Assembly: GCA_028565715.1 (NCBI GenBank)
Contig: JAOXYC010254787.1
Coordinates: 1 to 10,051, forward strand
Length of the DNA stretch: 10,051 nt
Direction of reading: 5' to 3'
Origin: Phoronis pallida
Taxonomy: Eukaryota > Phoronida > Phoronidae
The notes under the pieces were generated by a model that was given only the letters and a program-made list of their open reading frames with translations, was not told where the DNA came from and ran no database searches. Positions within the stretch are counted from its first letter, which is position 1. Every line of letters starts with the position of its first letter. Positions 1 to 7,500 of the stretch are shown piece after piece. The position numbers and the translations under genes are program-made.

Positions 1-96
1 GTTGATGGAGAAATCGCAACAATTCTTAAATCTTCAAGATTTTCTGATTGTTTTGAAATAAGGCCCACAAAGAATACACCTTGTTCTCCAACAGAG
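1..96 (+). CDS. as3mt: AS3MT-like penultimate exon (5' end outside window)
   Basis: Frame 1 is open from the first base for 32 codons and ends in phase 0 at a consensus donor (GAG|GTAAGA). The protein carries ILKSSRFSDCFEIRP, matching the region just before the cysteine-rich tail of animal AS3MT. The true left exon boundary is not visible. Confidence 0.85.
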
Positions 97-734
97 GTAA
101 GAGAAAAGATCATTTTGAGTCTAAATTGAATATATCGATATAAGATGGTTGGTGTATCAAAATGGATTCAGTATAAAACCATACAATTTTATAGAAGGTG
201 GTAAATATGATCATATAAAAGATTTCTAGTCAAATTCTGCAAAATCAGATCACTGCTAAACTATCACTGGATTTAACTTGATAATCAAACAAAACAAATT
301 CACAATAAAAACAGGTTTTTATTTTTCCTCTCCTAAATTTGCTATGCACAATAACAATCTTATTTATAATTCTTGTCCCCTGTACTTGCCAAATATAAAC
401 ATCTATTCTTCTACTGAAAGCAATGTCTAAATTTGGTAACTACAGCTGACATGAATGGTAAAACAATCACTATTTGAAATCCTATTGATTTATAATGAAC
501 ATCAACTTGACCAAGTACTACCAGCACACATGTTGATCCCTGCCCATTTATGCACATCTTAACTTTCATTTGGTAATTGTTTTAAATTTCTTTTAAAAGA
601 CATGATTTTGAATATTTCAGGATATCGTCGATCCGTTTGAATATTTGGAGAAGTGTACTAAATCCGGTGGTTCATGTTGTGCTCCAAGTGATAACTGCGG
701 CCCACAAGGGTGTGGTCCAACAAAATGTTGTTAG
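1..734 (+). CDS. as3mt: Arsenite methyltransferase (AS3MT-like), last two coding exons, 5' partial
   Basis: Coding join 1-96, 621-734, interrupted by a 524-bp intron. It encodes the C-terminal 69 residues of a protein that begins outside the window. AS3MT is a cytosolic SAM-dependent enzyme that methylates trivalent arsenic. Seen: 32 codons open from base 1, containing ILKSSRF and FEIRP; donor GAG|GTAAGA at 96/97; acceptor TTTCAG|GAT at 620/621; then IVDPFEYLEKC, a cysteine-rich tail with CGPQGCGPTKCC, and a TAG stop at 732-734. From memory of the family: vertebrate AS3MT has a similar LxxSRFxxxFxIRP stretch, a DPF motif before the tail, and a Cys-rich end (CCGTKKSC in human). The catalytic domain and its essential cysteines are not in the window, so activity cannot be judged. 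The gene converges on the PTCD3 gene. The main alternative is a related SAM methyltransferase with a similar tail, which is less likely. Confidence 0.85.
97..620 (+). other. AS3MT-like last intron
   Basis: A 524-bp A+T-rich phase-0 intron with GTAAGA donor and AATATTTCAG acceptor. No coding stretch, RNA gene or recognisable mobile element was seen in it. Confidence 0.8.
621..734 (+). CDS. as3mt: AS3MT-like terminal coding exon with Cys-rich tail
   Basis: 37 codons plus TAG. The exon begins DIVDPFEYLEKC and continues into a Gly/Pro/Cys-rich tail with seven cysteines in 37 residues, arranged C, CC, C, C, CC. Such tails bind soft metals in many proteins. In AS3MT the tail is generally regarded as dispensable for catalysis, so a metal-handling role here is inference. 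Confidence 0.85.
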   Translation, partial: DIVDPFEYLEKCTKSGGSCCAPSDNCGPQGCGPTKCC

Positions 735-764
735 ACGAGCGCCTGTGGTCAATCTGTCTTCCAC

Positions 765-951
765 AACTCTACTAAAGTCTCAACAAGCTAGGCAGCATTA
801 ATCAAATTGACTATTCAATGATTGATTCGATTAAACTCTGCTGATGTTAATCAAATTGTCCTTTCATCGATTGGTTCACCCTCAACTCTGTTGAAGTTTG
901 GCAAGCTCGTCATCATTAATCAAATTGTTGTTTCATTGATTTGGTTTAACC
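765..951 (+). repeat. Imperfect tandem repeat in AS3MT-like 3' UTR, three units
   Basis: Three head-to-tail units start with AACTCT at 765, 834 and 884 and share TTAATCAAATTG followed by a TTTCATTGATT-like block. Units 1 and 3 are 69 and 68 bp. Unit 2 is about 50 bp because its middle (the GGCAAGCT part) is missing. It starts about 30 bases after the stop, so it should be in the mature mRNA. Confidence 0.75.
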
Positions 952-974
952 ATAACGTCCAGGTGTTGCCTGTC

Positions 975-980
975 AATAAA
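975..980 (+). promoter_or_regulatory. Candidate polyadenylation signal of AS3MT-like gene
   Basis: AATAAA, 241 bases after the stop and just past the 3' UTR tandem repeat. It is the first canonical hexamer after the stop. Further AATAAA hexamers occur at 1301-1306 and 1565-1570; the last would run into the opposing PTCD3 gene. Sequence alone does not show which is used. Confidence 0.4.
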
Positions 981-1156
981 TAAGAAAATGAAATTGTTTA
1001 AAATTCGAAAATAATGAACAAAACTAGGCAATTGGTAACGTGCCATACAGATTCGTTTTTTGTTGTAATGTGACTTAAAATTTGAAGATCTGACTTGAAA
1101 ATTGGAGGGTTTGTAAATAATCAAGAAAATATTGTTATATTGTTTACATAAAAATG

Positions 1157-1162
1157 TTTAAT
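1157..1162 (-). promoter_or_regulatory. Candidate variant polyadenylation signal (ATTAAA) of PTCD3
   Basis: ATTAAA on the - strand, about 260 bases past the PTCD3 stop at 1422. It is the commonest variant hexamer and was chosen because no AATAAA was seen between the stop and this point. Weak call on an A+T-rich background. Confidence 0.25.
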
Positions 1163-1421
1163 TTTTGCTTTACATCAATGATAATGCTATGCTTTAAAAA
1201 GTTAATGAAATATTAACAAAAATGAAGAAATGGAATGAAATAGTTATATTATCAGTCTTATTTTTGTTTCATTGGTGGTATTAAATTTGCTTTGTTGGCC
1301 AATAAAAATTAATTTAGTTCTATGTTTTTTTCCAAGTGACTGGGCTCAAAAACGTGAATAACAGTGTGAAATTTCAATTGACACAGGCGATCCTAGTATT
1401 TTCTTTTTGATAAGTTTTAAT

Positions 1422-1553
1422 TCAAAATTTTATAAGTGGACGCTGAAAAACAAACCTTTGAGAATCTGTCAGGTTCTTGAGTTTCTCCTTCGCCAGGCTA
1501 GCAAGCTGTGAAGACTGTTTATAACCCAGGTCAGAAGCGACTAATATACAACT
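1422..1553 (-). CDS. ptcd3: PTCD3 terminal coding exon (window exon 15), residues 449-491 and stop
   Basis: Acceptor CTCTAAACAG|AGTTGT, then 43 codons and TGA at 1424-1422. It encodes SCILVASDLGYKQSSQLASL then AKEKLKNLTD and ends RPLIKF. The SQLA...LxNLTD run parallels the human C-terminal helix (KEALSNLTALTSD), but the acidic Ser/Asp tail seen in human is absent. An alternative acceptor at TATATTAG (8 bases inside the exon) was rejected because its frame does not fit. Confidence 0.87.
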   Translation of the reverse strand, partial: SCILVASDLGYKQSSQLASLAKEKLKNLTDSQRFVFQRPLIKF

Positions 1554-4500
1554 CTGTTTAGAGAAATAAACAATGTTTGTTACATATAATCATTTGGAAT
1601 TCTATATTGAAATTGCTTGCCATATGATATGGAGAACATTGACACCCTACTAAGTTATTATAATACTTTGGACTTTTGTAACCTTATTTGTTCTCTTAAT
1701 CTTCAAAATTGCGCATCCAAGCATCACTTGAAACTGATTTCCTAACGTTCATTTCAGTCGGTAAAGTCAAAGATCAAATGTTCACAAGTTTTTTATAGGG
1801 GTCATTACATCTGAACTTATTGATTTTTAGCCAAAAAATAACTCTGTTTCTCAACATTTAACCATAAGCCTCAATTGCTTCGAGAATATTTACCCATCCT
1901 TTGTGACTAGTGTGTGATTTAGTAACTGAAGAATAAGTTAAGTTTATATAAGTCTTGAAGTATGGGTATTTGGAATATAATGTTAACCTGGGTATATAAT
2001 ATTGAGATCACTTACCACAGCGCGCTCAGTTTGTTGTGATTCTATAAGGGCTTCAGATAACTCTGTCAACATCTCTTCACTGGAAAAATGACAATGAAAG
2101 TTAATGGCATAAACATTCTAGTGATGTACCAGGATTGTGAAATTTTCATTTTGTGAGGTTGTGCCATAAAAAAACATATACTCACCTCAACAATCCAGCT
2201 ACGGAAGTATTGTTCTTTTTGTAATATTCCAGCAACCCCCTAGAAAAATAATGATCACATGTTTGGTTCAACTTAATCAAAATCATATTAACAAGCAAAT
2301 ACCAGTTTCAGTGAAAAAATTATTGTTCATATTTTCTGAAATAGATAAATCTTGAAGAAAACAGAAATTCATTTATACAGAGTTTGTTTTTTAAGGCATA
2401 TACCAGTTTACTACAATCTAAAACAAATATATAACCTAATTGTTTTCTCGAAACATATGGTACAGAGCAAACTAAAATGCAAGAAAATTCTCCAATGACA
2501 CTATATGGTACCTGTCGTTAAATGATGAAGACTCTTACCAGGCTTTGTCTAGTTGTTCAGCTTTCACATGTATAGAGATCATATCACTCAGCATTGTACA
2601 GTTAACCCTGAAATACATCATTATCAACCTTTATATAGTGTATCAATATCACAAATTTTGTGGGACTGCTCAGAGAGAAATGCGTGCATACAAAAATTCC
2701 TGATCTGTACTAATAATTCCGACTAACCCAACAAAAACCCATTAATTTGATAGCAATGATTGAAGCAAAAACCTTTAGCTAAAAGACATTGTACAAGTTG
2801 GCAAACAAGTTTAGAAGTAAAGAAAAATCATATAAATCCTTCAAAATTCAACTCGAGGCTTCAGTGTCTCCTTTCATCTTGTACTGATACTCCCTCCAAG
2901 TTGTGCTCTCCTCTGCCTCTTCATTGATACGATGTAGTGTGTTCTGAGCTATATCACAGAATTTCATCTGAAGCTCCGTCTCTTATTTACACTTACCCCA
3001 GTGGCTGAATGCGCCTGAACTGTCCAGACTTTGCCTCTTCATTGATACGATGTAGTATGTTCTGAGCTATATCACAGAATTTAATCTGAAGCTCCGTCTC
3101 TTATTTACACTTACCTCAGTGGCTGAATGCGCCTGAACTGTCCAGACTCTGCCTCTTCATTGATACGCTGTAGTATGTTCTGAGCTATATCACAGAATTT
3201 CTGCTGCAGGTCTGTCTCTTGTTTACTTTTGGCCATCAGACGCAGTAGCTGAGTAAGGAGATCTTCATTTCGTGTATAGTCAAACAAAACCATGTCTGAA
3301 ATACAAAAATTTGTTTTAAGGTTGTGCTTTTTGGTATCATAGCTAAAAATTAGCATTTGACAATACAAGCTACCTTGCATAACACACGACCATGCTTAAA
3401 TTGACAAACCCTCAGATAGGGACTGCGTTTTGAATCCATTTGGAAGTAAAGTGTTACAACTTATAAGGCAAGCTGTAGAAAGAGTTGAGTGAGCTTATCT
3501 ATGATGACCGATTCCAATGACAATCAATGAGACGAGTAAAGCGAAGCTGCCTGTAACAGTTTTATGTGAACTCAATTTTTTCAAATAGTTATATTTATGT
3601 ATGAAACATTTATGATGTCACCTTCTAGTGTAGTAATTTATTAATTGCAACAATTCTGTGGTAAATGAATAATTATTTATCATGAACATCCATTTTTGCA
3701 AAATTATGAAATTTTTAAGAAAAGCAGTTTTGCAATAACTTCCAAAGTGTTTTCACCTGACCAAATAACAGGTAGATAGTGGTAGCCATCAAACAGCTCT
3801 ATGGTTTGTAGTAACTCATTCACAGCCGTAAAGTATGGAATCCACACCTGGAATTAGGATTGAGGATTTACATAGAGCATCGTACATTACTGACATTAAG
3901 TACAGGATAATTCTAATTACTAATAAAATAGTTTAAGTGCAAGTATACTGGAAAGTTACCAGAAATTGAATGGTAATTGTGAATTTTAAGAAAAAGCAAT
4001 TTACAAGTTTTTGTATAAACATAATCCAAATAACATAGGAAGACATACTTCTCAGTGTAAACTTTCTCACTTTACTCCATTGCACTCTCAAGGTGTATGA
4101 TGATAACATTTGATTTCATTTTTTTGTCTTTGTGTCGTTTTGGTGCTTTGATTGTAATAGAGACAGAATACTATGTCTATTAGTGTTCACCACTTGAATT
4201 ACATTTTCTAAATATGTTTGATTAAATATACAGCAACATTCTGCACTACTTATTTTACAGAGCGTTTTTTCGTATCTACGAAATATACACGAAAGAATGT
4301 ACTTTCGAATATATGCTGGATTTTCACAAGATGAAAGACGTTTTTGTTGATAATGATTGGACAATTGTTGGGTGAGTTACCAACCAGTGCTGATAAAGAA
4401 GCATTTCGTAGATACGAAAAAATGCTCAGTATTATAAGCAGTGCAGAATGTTGCTGTATATTTAATCAAACACATTTTCTAACTAGCAAAAGAAACAAAA

Positions 4501-7500
4501 ACAAAATTTTTCATTGAATTACAGCAATCTTGCACATTGACTTATTTGTGACTTACATGTGGAACAAACTTCTCGTAATATTCCATGACCTTGTCCAGTG
4601 GTTCAACAGAAATCAGTGCACGGAAGAATGTGGAGCTGAAAGATTAATAGCACATATCGTTATCAGAATGCATTGAATATAAAAAACAACGCTTTTAAAA
4701 GTCGACATGTTTCATATCGTTATGAAATCACTATACATATCTTTTACTTTTGTACAGTGTTTGAACCTCCATTCAAATATCTTCTGAAAATCCCCACCTT
4801 CACAATTCAGCCATTTTGTTACATGGGTCAGTGATTATCATTATTTCAGAAAGCTACGGATTTTAATCGTTTTTTAAAACGATTAAAATCCGTTTATTAA
4901 AATATCTTTACGTCAGCTCCAGAGTGGACATTATAATGTAGTTTATGATTTCAGAAATAAGTATGATTGATCGTGCTTTTCTTCTCCCTATTGAAGGAAA
5001 CACCAAAATGTTGAAACAATTTCAATGAGTGTTCATTTTTCAAATCTGTGTTAACTAAATAAGAACCTACTAGTAGTTAGCCTCATTAGCTGCGTCTCCC
5101 AGTAAACTAGCATTATTGCCTGTGTTGAGCAGAGCATCTATTCTGTACATGAGATCAACATCTCTCAGATTCACCCACGCCTGAAACAAAGAGGACCAAC
5201 ATTTAAGAGAATACAAACATTTTACAGAAGACCAGAAATCAACAGCTTTATAACAAATGTTTGTGTGTTCATAATGAGTTCTAAGGTTGGTTATTGCAAT
5301 ATAGTAACCTTTATCAGAACCAACATTTGTTGAGCATACATAGCTTATTAAGAACCATTGTGATCTCTGTCTACTTCCCAGTCTCCCAAATGGACATAGA
5401 AGATGGTTCTAGTAAACTCTGTTATCTCAACAAATTACAAATCGGAAATAGGTTACTATTCTGCAATTTCAATAAAGTCTACAAAACAGTCCTTAATGAG
5501 AATTTGACGAACAAAAATAACATGCAAAAAAGTTACTTCAAGCTAGATTTTCGAAAGCCTATTATATATCAATCTTTATTATCCATAAAACAAAGAAATC
5601 GGTAAATTGAAGACTTCTAGCAACTGAACTACTAAGGCCTTCATATTTTCTGTGCAACGCTGTATAGCCAGTATCTATAATCTTATCTTTGTATGCACAG
5701 AAGTTGTACAGAAATCCATCACCCTTGATAATTTTACCGATAGCAACACATTTTGTAGCTTGTTCCTTGAATTTCAAATAAGTGTTTATTTGTTAGGATA
5801 GAAGTGAATTTAGTTACCTTGAACATTGCTTCAACAAAGAATCTCACTGTAAAGAAAATACAATTATTTATTTTATTATCAACTATCACAAATGTAGCTG
5901 CACAAGCGATTTTAACAATAAAGCATCATGTAGAAATTATGCATTAGAAAATGTTAGAATTGTATTTTGCACAACTACCATTGTCTTCAAAGTCATAAAT
6001 GGATATAACTATTACGATATTCTGAGATTTTTTTTCAAGTTCTCAGATATTATATGTCATTTTTAATGTATTCTGCTGCGCATACCATTTTCACCATGAG
6101 ACGATGTCTCACCCTGATTGTATAAGCCAGTGGATTTACTCAGATGCCTGTGAACAAATTTCAGTATTTTAATTACAGCTTACCATCATTAGGGTCCTGG
6201 AATGTCAGGTGTTTCCCTTCTAAGTAATCCAGGATATTGGACAGCATGTTATTTGACACATCTGTAAGTTAAACATAATTAGTATTATCTATTCTATAAC
6301 ATACACTTTTATTGTTCATTGACAATTGAAAGTTAATTTATTCAAAGCAACATATTCAATTATCCTTTACGGAGATTTCCTTAAATGTAAAGAATACCCC
6401 TTGTAAGCTAGCAACACTATATAAATCTAATTAATACCCTACATTCCATCAATACTAACCTTCATATGGGTAGGATATCAATAGCATGTAGGACCATGTA
6501 GCAAGACTGGGCTCTGAAATAAACAGTACAGATAATTAGGGGTAACACAATATACTATGTTTAGCAACACAACATTTTGAATGACATGCCAAATCAGGTA
6601 GATTTCAAGTTCAATGAAAACTTGCTGCTGTGTACGATACAATTTCTGAACTAAACAAACCACTAGGACAAGCCTCAGTTGCCCAAAGGATGTGAAAATT
6701 ATCTGGGAAATAACACTTCATAACCCAAGTTTCAACAATGTATGTCAAGACAATATCAAATTATATTCAAAATAGGTCAACATAGAAAGCACTTGTTGTA
6801 GTCTTGATAATTTACAATGGATTGTGTGTGAAGTAGAAATTGTCTTGATAAATAGGTATATTCTGTACAATTTCATGGCTTACAGTTTCCAACGATACAT
6901 CGTCCATTTTCCTAGCAAAGTGCACGTATATTTTCCGTTTATGTAGTGTTGTTTATATACGGGGACTTTCCTAGGAAAATGGACGATGTATCGTTTGAAA
7001 CTTGAGTCGCAGCAATGAAATTGTAGAATGGATTAGGTTCATCCATTAAATACGCATTGCTTTCTTAGGACAACCCAACGTATCCACTGTAATTTCTATT
7101 ACCAATAGAGCAAGCTTTCATTTCGTTGAGTGTCTTCTTTGCAAGTAAGGATGCCCCTCTAAACCTGTTCATTCTACTTAGCACCATGAAAACGGTGTTG
7201 AAGGTTGTTAAGTTAGGTTCAACACCACCCTCTTTCATCTGCTTCAAGACAGACTGAAAGGCAAGATAAATGTGATGTTAGTTTAATTCCCAACATATAC
7301 CAAAAGCATGATTCTAGTAACGGGAAGGAGCAGCTGTTTAGCCTTCAGATACTTGCGTTAAAACTTGCGCATGGAAACACGACTGTTTAAATTAGACGGA
7401 TAGCTTTTTCTATTTAAAAAACAATGAAAGCAATTTTACTAATTCCATCCTTTTTTGGGATGACAAAATAACGCCTCAAAAGATTTCAATACCAACATAT

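Larger units (their letters stand above)
735..1421. other. Shared 3' intergenic region of two convergent genes
   Basis: The 687 bp between the two stop codons hold both 3' UTRs. After the repeat at 765-951 it is A+T rich with no convincing coding frame. On the - strand there is no AATAAA close to the PTCD3 stop. The weaker ATTAAA occurs at 1416-1421 (abutting the stop, too close to be the likely site) and at 1157-1162. Confidence 0.6.

Noticed and set aside
933-1124. 63-residue - strand open frame in the intergenic region
   Set aside because: It lies downstream of the PTCD3 stop in A+T-rich 3' UTR sequence with no recognisable content.
2911-3232. CRISPR-like or satellite array
   Set aside because: The 118-bp units are exon-derived and contiguous with no unique spacers; the genome is eukaryotic.
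4116-4364. 82-residue - strand open frame
   Set aside because: It spans the left arm and part of the loop of a foldback element; no protein-like features and no fit to the PTCD3 frame.
5294-5605. 103-residue + strand open frame
   Set aside because: It lies in an intron of the opposite-strand gene, has A+T-driven composition (many N, L, I, K, Y), no recognised motif and overlaps a better - strand candidate.
6080-6160. Possible extra exon or alternative exon on the - strand (frame including HLSKSTGLYNQGETSS)
   Set aside because: It has acceptor- and donor-like ends, but joining it between 6184 and 5846 in the required phase gives an immediate TGA, and the neighbouring exons already join in frame.
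6478-6663. 61-residue - strand open frame
   Set aside because: It overlaps the real 54-bp PTCD3 exon 6460-6513 in a different frame and runs into the intron; a shadow frame.
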